Shown: positions 23,601 to 29,491, numbered from the stretch's first letter. The stretch: 60,464 nt of DNA from CALJUZ01 sp003387805 (GCA_937975235.1 CALJUZ010000138.1:1-60464); one strand, 5' to 3'. Translations and numbers: made by a program. The notes: generated by a model not told the origin, from the letters alone.

Positions 23601-26600
23601 GGCCGGCGGGCCGCTGACGCTGACGGGCCTGCGGCTCACGTTCACGGCGGAGGTGCGCGTGGCCGGCGAGGCGCAGCGCATCGCCGCGGAGGAGCTCCTG
23701 CACCTGCGGGACGGCGCGGTCATTGACGCGGCCGGCATGTACCTGTCGGGCCGGCGGGTGCTGATGGACGCGGGCGACGAAGAGGCCGGGACGGCCATGG
23801 CCCGGCTGTCGGCGGGCGCCGGCGGGATGACGGTGGAGAGCGACACGGACATGCTGCTCGGCGTCCTGGAAAGCGGCGGCGACGTGACGCTGCGGTCCGG
23901 GCTGGCCCTGACCTCGAGCCAGGCGGCCACCATCTCCCAGCTGGCCGGCGCGTACATCGCGACGGGCGTGGGCAGCGCCGGCGGCCCGGGCTCCACGGGC
24001 ACGCTGACGGCCTGGAGCGTGGGCGGCCAGGCGCTGACCGAAGGCAACGCCGTCGGGCGGTTTACGGCCAGGAACACCGGCGGCGGCCCCATCGTGTTCC
24101 GCAACGAGGGCGACCACGTGCGCATCGGCGCCGTGACGCAGGACAGCGGCCACGTGTTCATCACCGGCCGCCGCTCGGTGGTGTTTGACGACGAGGTCAG
24201 CGTGGCCGGCGGCGACCTGGAAGTCCTGGCCGAGGGCGTGGAAGCCGCCGGCGTGATCCGGGACGGCCGCATCGAGCTGGCGGCCACGGCCCGCATCCAG
24301 GTCCAGGGCGACGGCACGGCCCGCCTTCAGGCCGCGGCCGACGTCCAAGGGGCGGCGGGCGCGCAAGTGACCACGGCGAACGGCTCCATCGCTTTCGAGG
24401 CGGGCGGTTCCATCTACATGGCGGGCGACGTGCACAGCGCGGCCGGGGCCGTGTCCATGGACGCGGCCGAGGACATCGCGCTGGGCGGCACCATCGGCAC
24501 GCCGGCGGACGTGACGCTGACGGCCGGCGGCGGCATCAGCCAGTTCGGCCAGGGCGCGGTGGTCGGCGCGGCGCTGCTGGCCGCCGACAGCGGGCACGGG
24601 CAGCAGTTCACGGGCGCCAACCAAGTGTCGAGCTTCCGGGCGCTCAACCGCTGGAGCGGCGCGGTGGAGCTGCACAACGCTTCGCCGCTGCTGACGGTGC
24701 TGTCCGTGGAGCAGCGAGGCGAGCGGGCGGCGGAAGGCGTCCGCATCGTGCAGCAGGGCGACCTGACGGTCGCGGGCGCGGTCGTCACCCGCTCGGGCTT
24801 CATCGCCCTGCAGGCGGAGGCCGGTGGCGCCGCGGGGGCCGTGCACGTCACGGAGGCGGCCCGGATCGCCGCGGGCCGCACCGGCGGCGTCCACGTCAGC
24901 GCGGACGGCTCGGTCACGTTGGACGGCGCCGTGGAAGGCGTGCGGGGCGCGCTGTCGGTGACGGCCGGCGGCGACGTGGCGGTGCGCGGCGGCATGGCCA
25001 CCGACGGGGACGTGACGCTGGCGGCCGGCGGCCATTTGCGGGTTCTCTCCGACGTCAGAGCCACTACGGGCGACGTGACGGCCCGGGCGGACGGGGACGT
25101 GGAGCTGGCCGGGCTGCTGGCCGCCACGGGCGCCGTCACGCTGGACGCGGGCGGCGCGGTGGCGCATCAGGGCGAGGGCCGCATCGTGGGGACCCGTTCC
25201 CTGACGGTCTACAGCGTCTCCGGCCAGCGGCTGACCGGCGCCAACGAGGCCGCGCGCTTCCAGGCGGTCAACACGGGCCAGGGAGACATCGTGTTCAACA
25301 ACGCCGCGGCGGAGCTGGACGTGGCCGGCGTCCAGCAGGCCGGCGGCGGCGTGCGGCTGGAAAACCAGGGCGACGTGTTGATCAGCGGCGCCGTCGCGGC
25401 GCAAAACGGCGACGTGGCGGTGCTGGCGGCGGGCGGCGGCCAGCGGGTGCGCGGGGACGTGTCCACCACCGGCCAAGGCTCGGTGACGCTGGCGGCCGAC
25501 CTGGCCATGACGCTGACCGGCACCGTGCAAAACGAGTCCGGCGCCGTCAGCCTGGCGGCCCGGGGCGGGCATTTGCGGGTGCAGGGCGACGTGACGTCGG
25601 CCGCGGGCGACGTGGCCATGACGGCGGCCGAGGGCGTGGTGCTCGGTGCGGTCACGTCCACCGCCGGCACCGTCTCGGTGCAGGCCGGCACGTCCATCGT
25701 GCAGGTCGAGGGCGGCCGGGTGCTGGGCGCGAGCCTGCTGCGGACCGAGTCGGCCGCGGGCCAGACCCTGACGGGGGCCAACACCGTCCGGGCGTGGACC
25801 GCGGTCAACGAAGCCGGCGCCGTGACGCTGGTCAACACGGCCGAAACGCTGACGGTGGCCGGCGTGCAGCAGGGCGCCGGCCCGCTGGCGGTGCGGCAGA
25901 CCGGCGGGCTGGCCGTGACCGGCGCCGTCCGCGTGGCCGACGGCGACGTCACGCTGCGGACGGAGCCGGGCGCGGGGGCGGGCGCCGGCGGCGACGTGAC
26001 CGTCGCGGCCGCGGTGCGCACGGAGCGCGGCAGCGTGCTGGTGGAGGCCGGCGCCCGGCCGGGCGCCGGCGCCGAGGCCTACCTGGGTGCGCTGACCGTG
26101 ACGGACGCGGGCGGCATCGAGACGGCGGCCGGCGACGTGACGGCGCTGGCCGGCGGCGTGGTGTCCGTGGACGGCGCGGTGGGCACCGGGGCGGGCCTGG
26201 TGCGGCTGGCCACCGGCGGCGGCGTCCGCATCGGCGGCATCGTGTACACGGACGCGGGCGACGTGGAGGTCAGCAGCGCCGGCGGCGACATCGAGCTGGG
26301 CGCGGCGGGCCTGACGGCCTGGCTGAACGGCGACGCGCAGCCGGACCGCGTGCGGGCCACGGGGCTCATCGTACTGGACGCGACGGCGGGCATGCTGCTC
26401 CAGCACGACGGCCGCATCCGCGGCGCGCGGGAGCTGTGGACCCGCAGCGCCCACGGGCAGCACCTGGCGGGCGACAACGCGGCGGGGGCGTGGCACGCGG
26501 TGAACACGGCCGACGGCGACATCGTCTTCTACAACACCGCCGACACGCTGCGCATCCTGGGCGTGACGCAGAACGCCGGCGCGGTGGAGGTCCGCCAGAC

Positions 26601-27990
26601 GGGCGCCGCGCAGGTGACGGGCGCGGTGACGACCGCGGCCGGCGACATCGCCCTGTATGTGACCGGCGCCCTGACCACCCACGCGGTGGTGGCCGCGGGC
26701 GGCGCGGGCGGCCTGACCATGACGGCCGGCGGCGACATGGTCATCGGCGACGAGGCCGGGACGGTGTTCGGCGCCGTCCGTCTGGACGCCGGCGGCTTCC
26801 TGGATGTCCACAGCTTGGTGTTCAGCGACTCGGGCCGCATCGACATGCGGGCCGGGCGGGACGTGGTGTTCTTCGGCGCCGCGCAGACCGGCGACGCGGT
26901 GACCGTGGACGCGGGCGGCTCCATCATCAACGCCAGCTACGCGGACAGCGCGGTGCTGACGGGCCGGGCCGTGGACCTGACGGCGGGCGCGGACATCGGG
27001 CAGCCCGATCGGTTCGTGGTGGTCAGCGCCCGGGACGTGCTCAACGCCCGGGCCGGCGGCGGCGTCTGGGTCCGCGGGCTGGGCGACGTGTACTCGGGCC
27101 ACCTGGAGAGCGCGGCCGGCGACGTGACGCTGTACGCGCTGGAAGGCGCTTTCCGGGCCGACCGGGTGGCGGCGCCGGCGGGCACGGTCACCGTCGTCAG
27201 CGCCGGGCCGGTGGCCGTGCAGGAGCTGGCGGCGGTGCAGGCGAACTTCACGGTGCGGAGCCAGGGCCGGCCGGTGCAGGTGACCGAGGCGGCGCTGGTC
27301 CGCGGGCTGACGGTGGAGGCCGACGTGGTGCGGTTCAGCAGCATCGACCACGCGGCCGGCGGCCAGGAGCCCCTGCGCGTCACCGTGACGGGCCGCCACG
27401 AAGGTCTGGCCGACGAAGTGTACATGTTCGGCCGCTCGTCGGTCGGCGTCGTGTTTGACCGGCTGGACGCGGACTTCGCGGACATCACGTTCATCACCGA
27501 CGACCTGGCGTTCCTGGACGTGCTGCTGGGCAGCACGGCGTACCTGCGCAACGCGCACCACCTGGCGGTGGCCGACAACGTGGAGCGGCGCCTGATGGAC
27601 GCGCACCTCCAGGTGCATCCTCGGGATGAGCGCTTCTACGTCATCTTCGCCGCCAACCGGACCATCCTGAGCAATGCGCTGGACGTCAACTACGACGACG
27701 ACTACATCGTGAACGAGTTCGACACGGAGAACAGCTTCGTGCGCAGCACCTTCAAGTACCCCCACGTGGTCGTATTGGGTGAGGTGCAGGATGCCGCGTC
27801 GGTCGTGCGGCTGCTGGCGCCCGTCTTTGCCGGAGTCGTGTTTGACGAAAACATGCGCCTGCAGCTGCTGGAGATGGACGGCACGCCGCTGAACACGGAG
27901 GCTCCGGAACCGACCGAAACGACGTCGGCCGGCGAGCCCGAGGCGGAGCGGCAGGCGGACGCGAATGAGAGGCTCGATGGGAATGCGTAA
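5638..27990 (+). CDS. Giant TpsA-type filamentous exoprotein (7450 aa)
   Basis: This gene encodes a 7450-residue secreted beta-helical exoprotein. The ATG at 5638 is chosen because AAGGAGG lies 9 bases upstream; the frame is open further 5' but has no ribosome site there. A long, extended signal peptide of about 62 residues (five Arg, a hydrophobic core with MWW, ALA|Q) leads into a TPS secretion domain with LNPDGIVVG near residue 151. The body shows two homologous modules of about 500 residues (around 7.6-9.1 and 9.2-10.9 kb), a long array of N-x-T-containing repeats, a coiled-coil insertion near 19.6 kb, aromatic-rich insertions at 20.2-21.6 kb, a helical insertion at 22.2-22.7 kb, and five GQxLTGAN-type repeats at 24.0-26.6 kb. 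I recognise no toxin domain at the C-terminus. The only Cys pair I see is CTEDC near 12.28 kb. The stop overlaps tpsB, suggesting translational coupling. Confidence 0.88.
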   Translation: MTTGDRTMRSLTLAAEAQAARRGREGRPPAAGNRRRRRLKGLALLTAFSMWWNALFSVGALAQVIPDGRTETYVETVGSVTDVTTRTVIGSAGLNSFRTFDVGAGATVNLHLPSGAGSLVNIVTGGRRSFIDGTVNALREGRIGGNVYFLNPDGIVVGPDGVINAGALALLTPTREFVDGFFAGGAAGTAAAVSRVLDGAVPVDPAGLISVRGQVRTAGDVDVRAGSVGITGEIRTGTVFVGQQPQAGLGDVINIGGIPVPAGEITEAGHIRIVAEGDVQQAGALHADGDDGQAAGRIFITAGGDVVIEHGSVASAQGPAPSSGAGVQAMSVPGPGGGDATVALRAGGTLVLGGGTVASSSAGGPVVMSAGSIVIDADHLSGGEDVELSAEDSITVASGVTVSSRQIAGGDHADAASTGSSGNIRLSAPFIAIASNARLLAHATGGHAAGAIELIAEDVDDSGLGELGLPGASAAAKIVIEGGALLKGGDISLRASAQAQDQWDVTAARQLVSNIADAFDLEQHFGGAINQLAGINVGAVVAQSSASISVGAARLEADGAVTLQASSGALARFTPSSPAQAALLGVVFGMADATAAVDVMAGAAITASRLDVAALNDAVLDVPVIARETADVPVAAAAGIGLARADSRAVVRRGASLTVTDQISIRAANTGDFSVTGQVQAGQGAGLGVAAAVLVAETAAVADLSADAGPGGGSARPDVTVAALDTITRNVVQATSSAPSSSSGTTPGAGTPAAGAQSFITGLLNARSSGADGRKAVTLDPRSGASGGQPGGQPGDQGAALPDIGAAVSVVVSTHRARAFIGENAQTGRLGDVALIARIRDLDQQSAARATATSGPSVNLSGAVVVGLIEHDADAFIGSGARVAAERLGVLAGVERAAGMGTYQWDGLGSVKTRLQAGQDPSTGFLGGYAGASGSGSGGLGITGAVLYLDFDSSASARIDEGAAVTTLGGQGAWQTTLTDAGGQEHAIDWRAAVAVAAETSLTGGFGAGNRSSTGTGQGGIGIGGSYAQVNYNALAEALLGTSASIKPEAGFSAGDVAFTAHTAERQFLVGHGTGGGSDLGLSGNFAFGRFRTQTRAEVAENARLDGGDVLFEAAGERRAFLVAGGFQRPGDDNLSASVALQDVEAATEAAVRGDVWARNLTVAALADQRLLADVSEMSNSAAVAVGLVNIETSASLARGAGVTVSDTVTVHASAQHDFSFTARSTARDGAAAGIAAALLFADAETEATVATALAGVRNVYVGAEDATKGTVVVGETAVEGQKPADPGNPDNPDNPDNPENPGSGQPQQSSGTRASGESMVQNLMGDDKLGDKTPAFDADSGAGDGTPDPGASIRLPKIGGAVSTAVTNHRARASIVDGVQITASGDVAVTARTFQGRLSQRASTGVVSHASQDELPVSISAAVVVGLFENDAVASIGKDAIIAADRIGVRSDVVRDFEMTWHKWEGFNTLLNKFKKRKETHNDIASGYLSGFANATAKGDDGDYGFAGSILYMDFVNRSEALVEEGAVLTLRDAGGWSSPAGPGPDAGTVDWDAPLSVAANTDVFGAFAAGNISIVLDSGGGVGGGGGQVNLGASYAQVNHDHTTRAALGPGVTVAPAAGAAAPDVSVSAFNAERLFVITPSAGRGATHGISGNFALARVNGVTEALIEEGADITAGSLTVEARHDLLSFSVAGAVTSAENTGIGVGVAVQRAETSTLAAVRGGEEGARTSLDAGSVTVRARTDGVIETISVAGALATQKDQTPQEPSDADQAAKPGNSRFTQLKQMLTGGGQQGGQNQGLLDTIKQQLAGGRSSYDTVQSSGDSTDITSLLKSLFQSGPDKPDEMDMDEFAAEDRQGAQDAVDRLHGDMHAEEPPEPDFNTNAAGGPSGGPAAAGAGSGGPGAGGLAPMNTGADEGATPGFGLGISGSVSVNVVRLGTDASVDGAVVDLNRGGHDLTVEAVNSTDIGAFSGSASFVRAKTGDRSAAVAGAAAVNDLANTTQARLAGADVTGAQRADVRALASGDLLSIGIGGAVNASGDQSKAASAAGSVSISFTENTVAAGMDGGSLEGGPAGDGALHVVAYDRTRLGTGGGSLIVGGKGGFGAALTYSSISNDVLASIRGAEVSDLASTNVRAYTAAQIGAGGAMVGLTNADAALTLGGAFVISRISNETVAEIEGATLTNPGDTVVLARDVQRGSEPVAAFDNVLDQGACTEDCDELAHQQLYDFGGGEARRWEELEDADDGGDIRPRQTQAGSSIIAVAGVVQGSLKGSNVGLSVTFSDIANDIRARLVDSSVDGAGAVRVQAETHATIMSYSVGIGIGDRFSGGGSLTHNMIRNETAAEVDLGRNQPADGLALEAGSLTVTAADRSEILGVAGMVSASLNNSAAGFSLTGGLTLNETRALLRGHDMAVSGRVAVQADNEARIMALGVTGGVSRESAVAGSASLALIKNTAQAAVEGVPGADSPPALQAGSVDVEAKNKANIASLTGQVSVGFQGAAAGAAIVVNLTLNETTARLADIDVTAGGRVGVTTENQSTIRTVAVSAGVSGGQAAVSASLNASHIQNKSTAELLSAGGHAVNAASLAVRGTDQSKIHALAGQAGVSIKGAGVGVGAVYGGIMNEARATVAGMSAQTGEADIYAENKAELVTIGVSAAVGKEAGVGGSVGVALVQNKTVAEWLVGEAGSVSAQTASLRLQAQDTAAIDALVGNAAGGGTAAVGAALVHAHTMNETRATLRDVAVTATGAVSVLAGAETKIRALAAGGGLAGQVAVTGSAVSGLIKNAVVAEAAGAGRTLAAASLAVKATDESTIESLAGNVSGGMQAAVGGAFSNAVVMNQVTARLAGYDVATGAGAAEVRAQNASKIKTAAVTAGFAGTAAVQGSFVNAMIMNETAAEAVGGASIAGGSLTVRAADTSAIDSLGGTASASGTVSIGAALLHNLIKNTTRATLRDYGVQVAGTAAVEALSEAKINNLALAAAFAGNVAVAGGLSSSEIVNETAAEAQAAPGVRLEAGELAVEALDRSELFTSSGELGAAGTVTAGGALANNVVANRTAARLDGFTLDVDGALSVLAGNVSRIRTTAASAGAAGAAAVKGSVASAHIHNETEAFMGGGSSVNGDSRATVQADDRASITTIAGAGAVGGKAGVGGTVAVNTIGNRTAAGVRGSAGESGYQLGNLVVRSDSGAEIAGVAAAAAGGAFAGVAGSVATNVIDNETEAFIDGGALVTARNNAGVIAESHDVITNATGTLGIGIKGAGVGASVTVNMIGGHTKAFIAGSDTKVTALGQGDGLEGLAAGGIGQVNLADTLDVDFENGVEDFDRPRLAELLQRETVRGVAVNAAATHSILNVVGTAGAGLVGIAGTAGVNVLRGSTEAYVDGASLNTSAADAAGQSVSVRAVDHAYNHAFVGTVSAGGGALGAGVNAATFERATRAYIQNSLAANAQGAVTVAATASQRSGALSAGFAAGAVAGVGTGNVSLFKGTAEAYVLNSSVESGGLTVQSDHAAELLVMAGGAAIGLAGAGATAAVAVNESASRARISGGTVRTEGDVAVEARNETVIDGWGASGSVGLAAGLAGAAVVTVTQNTTEALVANAAIGDDQRRARQVSVIAQDRTTVDSRVGSAGLSGGAGVGVAVPVISANGSTAARISNAQVYAGDGGVRVQAVSDRDLRVAGGSLGAGFGGVAGTVAIILSGARIEGDTRNELNERGDVLTALSDLGEGDRLVADGDGRNVEPVEGLDASRIRELNDSLRFDAAQGLTEAVTASTSASVTGSSVVDAAGSVSVTADERARARLETAGGAMGFYSFGGTVGVVSLAGRAAAEVGAGAEIRTGHGDIDIAARVGRLESSDPAVRAQVEQGGGGFVALGAAVALTDIAASAAVEIGAGATLQAASGSIAIEAEDGLDADVYAAGLGVGAVAPGAVVALVQKAGSVSVDIGSGATIARTGGDGGEVRIAALRSGSLKAKTLAAKGGVLGAGSGSVAEARDEGRVAAEVAGGVTIDAAAANVTIAAQADPGTEAAAEGVTVSALLSIGVSRARAEVDIEAETSVGADGLIRARNLAVQAGVARPAGGPSDGHTARSYAQASGGGALVGAGAAESFADVRATVHTAVHSNLEVSGTAQILAENRTRQHADVNGFVIGAVAVGLNEARAAVTSVTSATLGDVRVTGGPGESPDADRMAALLKLYAAAEDETTANAESGGGGVVAGSAAEALSVSNATVRTDAGADGGLHVLAGTVDIGARHESAYGAVSDSTQASVAGGSGAYAGENVISNVHVTIGDGAEILAFHADLAALSDLARRNIGSVHAASGGVVNGSAAHIEGYVKQDTNVTLGDGVRISVIGPWLTENLVPLGAFVPDVEFDEGLLPDLFEDEWDTGILRIKAAGRLLANPSAALQTGGLIDVPDSKAVQTADLTGTVTVGHGGFLFSTRDLFVETHSDAAVQTRSLTSTLGAAGAARGHAASLITASHTARIGQATKLLSHRYLSVTAGADPMGIGGSMLLSQANTNVFNNTLIPAVTSPYASATVKHSSAVDIGLDASLDAVFDVRLAAGDNDAMTTARGRGVTPWHELFGQEVDDSHTSRSLDGRLTIHGNVRAGIWHRQDITIRSKDAYDFQPGTVEPDIVWKDDGFNPYQSIKDAIEELRQALQEAEAEGDTQRASELEGQIEVLEIALESESRNNTLKSLVEITTPLRAAGGNVILHADRIAGSGSVRAQGGPLISVTNESDAYLIVHEMEIPERNTGGAVRFTGTAGRDAVTGLLGEQIVEVDRNEPARIFVRNTASNGTPEPGIFIAGAVRNLTGVVRIFNQSGNINLLAPIAAQIVQIEAPHGSVIANMPDALWVGSPIGWFSGFERLSTSPRRVAEQAFSLSLYREYPWLENYSYDQYNEWLKDPMGYMHRNGDKARPGGYTWVITNFPNYYGKSFDKAHKEAANAEHYRGSESSYVRLFGARNGKDGYWMQKAEKDTRHRQTSYESYFAGREHLIEQNAIITGGSVAVYAKYIDINRTIRSGRPTDRVITIHPSIEEWISQLSGGADEYVVPREHYSDSIEQAYGSQYDDPTRNYAQLVYRPGEGLFLQAIDASGGGLVHLDGRIISTNPFGQIQVIGGTGHVSIDNPTNLHLTVSDVYAGSGAPSEVRIFDRQRGTATWYVFTPGQGTMMYEGSVNDRDYSRLTGKRLDTNTDIFYQPQPGLRYEWHRSASVTREVRFNSETGFYGRHYYRDWSFDGDPNQPWQLILEGVVLRDPNLPDIYQERSGYTTTMQNWTFRFTGYHQGTPGQGNGDEREPWSYKIVTGLSMWVTTSVRADNPFRISFEGHDEGRIDVYSPAGLTVAGTLFNPTGHTSLIAAPYEDTGHGAGSAVAPGVIRQTADALIVANSLTMEAMNGIGAPAGGGAFDGPMRVELGGGALHAETVSGDVVIDVVGGGVQSGAIATGAGDVVLSAAGSVLNTSITGRDVALLSRQGALGAAGAPLVLRASGQVSAEAEDDIYLRQAADAGDLQLLRAHSTAGDVGIYVEGGRLLNVAEYAIDEERMRELAELYEDWLTGENLDQHTIIPFQNRVNAAYEEYWRLVRWGEFGPDGSFLGVADQYLDVYRERARAAAAAGGDPAPEPSDEDVRAYTIALFGEQTRLFDQVYGENWRELDEFVQYHEPVYDEESGQYTGFYSYTVTDEQRQLLTYGAVWNRSQLELRINENALLPVSDTQIVLQEANVRGRRVELAAAGGLASGIGSVDDDVVIQLPEDPGQELELTERQKAALVGAALPGDITLVYDGDRLAEIRVRQLRSVFVDVADALKIDSSGHVYVVGENHLPVETVTAGGDVMLAADDSIIDVSGGGPAVTAGGSLALEAGRGSIGSADTPLTFRLDGASGYVSLARARETMSLQAVGGDFRFGGLYAGGAAFLSAPDGSIIGNVEQAAGPRIDAVSLHVTAAGDFRSAFDEELQIRVNTLGRLTGRIDGAVRLASPQDELVVGALSAGGPLTLTGLRLTFTAEVRVAGEAQRIAAEELLHLRDGAVIDAAGMYLSGRRVLMDAGDEEAGTAMARLSAGAGGMTVESDTDMLLGVLESGGDVTLRSGLALTSSQAATISQLAGAYIATGVGSAGGPGSTGTLTAWSVGGQALTEGNAVGRFTARNTGGGPIVFRNEGDHVRIGAVTQDSGHVFITGRRSVVFDDEVSVAGGDLEVLAEGVEAAGVIRDGRIELAATARIQVQGDGTARLQAAADVQGAAGAQVTTANGSIAFEAGGSIYMAGDVHSAAGAVSMDAAEDIALGGTIGTPADVTLTAGGGISQFGQGAVVGAALLAADSGHGQQFTGANQVSSFRALNRWSGAVELHNASPLLTVLSVEQRGERAAEGVRIVQQGDLTVAGAVVTRSGFIALQAEAGGAAGAVHVTEAARIAAGRTGGVHVSADGSVTLDGAVEGVRGALSVTAGGDVAVRGGMATDGDVTLAAGGHLRVLSDVRATTGDVTARADGDVELAGLLAATGAVTLDAGGAVAHQGEGRIVGTRSLTVYSVSGQRLTGANEAARFQAVNTGQGDIVFNNAAAELDVAGVQQAGGGVRLENQGDVLISGAVAAQNGDVAVLAAGGGQRVRGDVSTTGQGSVTLAADLAMTLTGTVQNESGAVSLAARGGHLRVQGDVTSAAGDVAMTAAEGVVLGAVTSTAGTVSVQAGTSIVQVEGGRVLGASLLRTESAAGQTLTGANTVRAWTAVNEAGAVTLVNTAETLTVAGVQQGAGPLAVRQTGGLAVTGAVRVADGDVTLRTEPGAGAGAGGDVTVAAAVRTERGSVLVEAGARPGAGAEAYLGALTVTDAGGIETAAGDVTALAGGVVSVDGAVGTGAGLVRLATGGGVRIGGIVYTDAGDVEVSSAGGDIELGAAGLTAWLNGDAQPDRVRATGLIVLDATAGMLLQHDGRIRGARELWTRSAHGQHLAGDNAAGAWHAVNTADGDIVFYNTADTLRILGVTQNAGAVEVRQTGAAQVTGAVTTAAGDIALYVTGALTTHAVVAAGGAGGLTMTAGGDMVIGDEAGTVFGAVRLDAGGFLDVHSLVFSDSGRIDMRAGRDVVFFGAAQTGDAVTVDAGGSIINASYADSAVLTGRAVDLTAGADIGQPDRFVVVSARDVLNARAGGGVWVRGLGDVYSGHLESAAGDVTLYALEGAFRADRVAAPAGTVTVVSAGPVAVQELAAVQANFTVRSQGRPVQVTEAALVRGLTVEADVVRFSSIDHAAGGQEPLRVTVTGRHEGLADEVYMFGRSSVGVVFDRLDADFADITFITDDLAFLDVLLGSTAYLRNAHHLAVADNVERRLMDAHLQVHPRDERFYVIFAANRTILSNALDVNYDDDYIVNEFDTENSFVRSTFKYPHVVVLGEVQDAASVVRLLAPVFAGVVFDENMRLQLLEMDGTPLNTEAPEPTETTSAGEPEAERQADANERLDGNA
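9502..9537 (+). repeat. 9-bp tandem repeat encoding Asn-Pro-Asp
   Basis: Four contiguous copies of AACCCCGAC (the last ends in G) encode an NPD/NPE run inside a proline- and asparagine-rich linker of the giant exoprotein. Because the unit is a multiple of three, slippage would change linker length without shifting frame. Confidence 0.85.
12658..15480 (+). repeat. Array of about 18 beta-repeats marked by N-x-T
   Basis: Within the giant exoprotein a motif like N-[EKR]-T-x-A-x-[LV] recurs every 155-185 bases, about 52-61 residues. Examples are at roughly 12658, 12841, 13180, 13342, 13663, 13836, 14158, 14320, 14480, 14638, 14804, 14962, 15122 and 15295. Between the motifs lie Gly/Ala/Val-rich strands (pattern GxAAVxGSxxxxxIxN), as expected of a regular beta-solenoid. 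The copies are diverged at DNA level, so they are protein repeats, not a simple satellite. Confidence 0.7.
24010..26640 (+). repeat. Five GQxLTGAN-type repeats of the C-terminal stalk
   Basis: Five longer protein repeats in the giant exoprotein share GQxLTGxN, then FxAxN, then GxVxxxN, then VxxVxQxxGxVxVxQxGxLxVxGAV. They start near 24025, 24598, 25220, 25756 and 26452, spaced about 540-700 bases. Each is followed by GDV-type beta-strand runs. This layout is common in the stalks of haemagglutinin-like exoproteins. Confidence 0.7.
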
Positions 27991-29485
27991 AGCCATAGCA
28001 GTCTTATTGGCGGCCATGCTGTGGGCCGCGGCGCCGGCGGGGCCGGCCGCGGCCCAGCAGCCGCCCGGCGGCGGCGCGGCGCAGCTGCTGGTGGTGCAGC
28101 GGTTCGTGCTGGGACCGTCCGAGATTTTGACCGAGGAGGAGCTGGCCGCCGTCGCCGGCCGCTACATCGGCCGCCCCATGCCCGTGGACGAGCTGTACGC
28201 CATGGTTGCGGAACTGGACGCGCTGTATGAGGCGAAAGGGTTCGTCGGGCGGGCGGTGCTGCCGCCCCAGACCATCGCCGACGGCGTCGTGGAGGTGCAG
28301 CTCATCGAGGGCCGCATCCACCAAATCGTCGTCAGCGGCAACGACCGCACGCGCACCGAGTTCATCACCAAACGCCTCGGTCTTGCGCCCGGGGATTTGG
28401 TGGACTTGAACAAGATGGCCGACGGCCTGGCCGTCTTCAACACGGCCTACGACGTGGCGCTGCGGGCCGAGCTGCGGCCCGGCGCCGAGTTCGGCACCAC
28501 GGACTACGTGGTGTACGCGCAGGAGCCGAAGAACGACCGGTTCACGTTTTGGATTGACAACGGCGGCCGCTTCCAGACGGGCGAGGACCGCTACGCCTTC
28601 TCGTGGACCCGGGCCAGCCTGCTGGGCTACCGGGACGCGCTGGGCGTTTCGCTGTCCGCCAGCCGGGGCACCCGCTCGGCGTCGCTGACGTACTCGGTGC
28701 CCGCGGGCCTGCGGGGCGCCCGGGTGGGGGCCAGCTACACTTTCAGCCAGCTGGACATCGTCGAGGGCCCGTTCGAGGTGGCCAAGCTGCGCAACCACTT
28801 GTCCAACGCGCAGCTCAACGTGCAGGTGCCCTTCGGGCTGACGGGGCGCTGGCCGGGATCGTGGTCGCTGTCGTACCATCACCAGGATTCGCTCATGTTC
28901 TGGGAAGGCCACGAGCTGCCCGAAACCCACAAGGTCACGGGCGCGTGGGAGGCCGGCGTGCGCGCCGCCACCGTGGCCGGCGCTTCGCAGTGGGATTTCG
29001 GGTATACGCTGCGGTCCGTGTCGGATCAGCAGGAAGGCAAGAGCTACACCATCCACCGGCTGTCGGCGTCGTGGCGGCGGCCCGTCTGGGCGGGCGTGCT
29101 GCAGGCGGGCGTGTCGGGCCAGCTGAGCGACGGGGTGCTGCTGCCCCAGGCGGAACAGTACTCCATCGGCGGCAGCGAATCGGTCCGGGGGTACCAGGCC
29201 GGCCAGGGCCTGGGCGACGCGGGCTACAACGTCTACCTGGCGTACTCCGTGCCCCTCACGGCCCGGATGGAGGGGACGCTGCACATCGACCACGGCGGCG
29301 TGTATCCGTACAAGGGCGATGACCAGCCCGTTTCCGAGGAAGACTTTCTGACCAGCGCCGCGGTGTCCGTGAGCGCCCGCCTGACGGACTTGCTGAGCCT
29401 CCGCATGCAGTGGGGCTTCCCGCTGGACGCCCACGCGGCGGGGCTGGGCAACACGTTTTATTTCCGGCTGCAGGCGGCGTTCTGA
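27983..29485 (+). CDS. TpsB outer-membrane transporter (ShlB/FhaC family)
   Basis: This 500-residue protein is the outer-membrane partner that exports TpsA proteins. It has a signal peptide (residues 1-24, AAA|Q), two POTRA-like periplasmic domains (about 30-180; GRIHQIVVSGN lies at the junction), and a 16-strand-type beta barrel. The family hallmark VRGY is at residues 401-404 (GGSESVRGYQAG), and the chain ends in FYFRLQAAF with the terminal Phe typical of barrel insertion signals. I prefer the ATG at 27983 because GAGAGG lies 10 bases upstream and MRKAIAVLL makes a clean signal start; ATGs at 27965 and 27977 are alternatives. The gene overlaps the end of the giant exoprotein gene, so the two are probably co-transcribed and coupled. 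It is strong evidence that the cell has an outer membrane. Confidence 0.92.
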   Translation: MRKAIAVLLAAMLWAAAPAGPAAAQQPPGGGAAQLLVVQRFVLGPSEILTEEELAAVAGRYIGRPMPVDELYAMVAELDALYEAKGFVGRAVLPPQTIADGVVEVQLIEGRIHQIVVSGNDRTRTEFITKRLGLAPGDLVDLNKMADGLAVFNTAYDVALRAELRPGAEFGTTDYVVYAQEPKNDRFTFWIDNGGRFQTGEDRYAFSWTRASLLGYRDALGVSLSASRGTRSASLTYSVPAGLRGARVGASYTFSQLDIVEGPFEVAKLRNHLSNAQLNVQVPFGLTGRWPGSWSLSYHHQDSLMFWEGHELPETHKVTGAWEAGVRAATVAGASQWDFGYTLRSVSDQQEGKSYTIHRLSASWRRPVWAGVLQAGVSGQLSDGVLLPQAEQYSIGGSESVRGYQAGQGLGDAGYNVYLAYSVPLTARMEGTLHIDHGGVYPYKGDDQPVSEEDFLTSAAVSVSARLTDLLSLRMQWGFPLDAHAAGLGNTFYFRLQAAF

Positions 29486-29491
29486 CGGACG

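Noticed and set aside
26900..27990. Contact-dependent toxin domain at the C-terminus of the giant exoprotein
   Set aside because: I see no pretoxin motif such as VENN, no recognisable nuclease or deaminase motif, and no immunity-type small gene; the next gene is tpsB.
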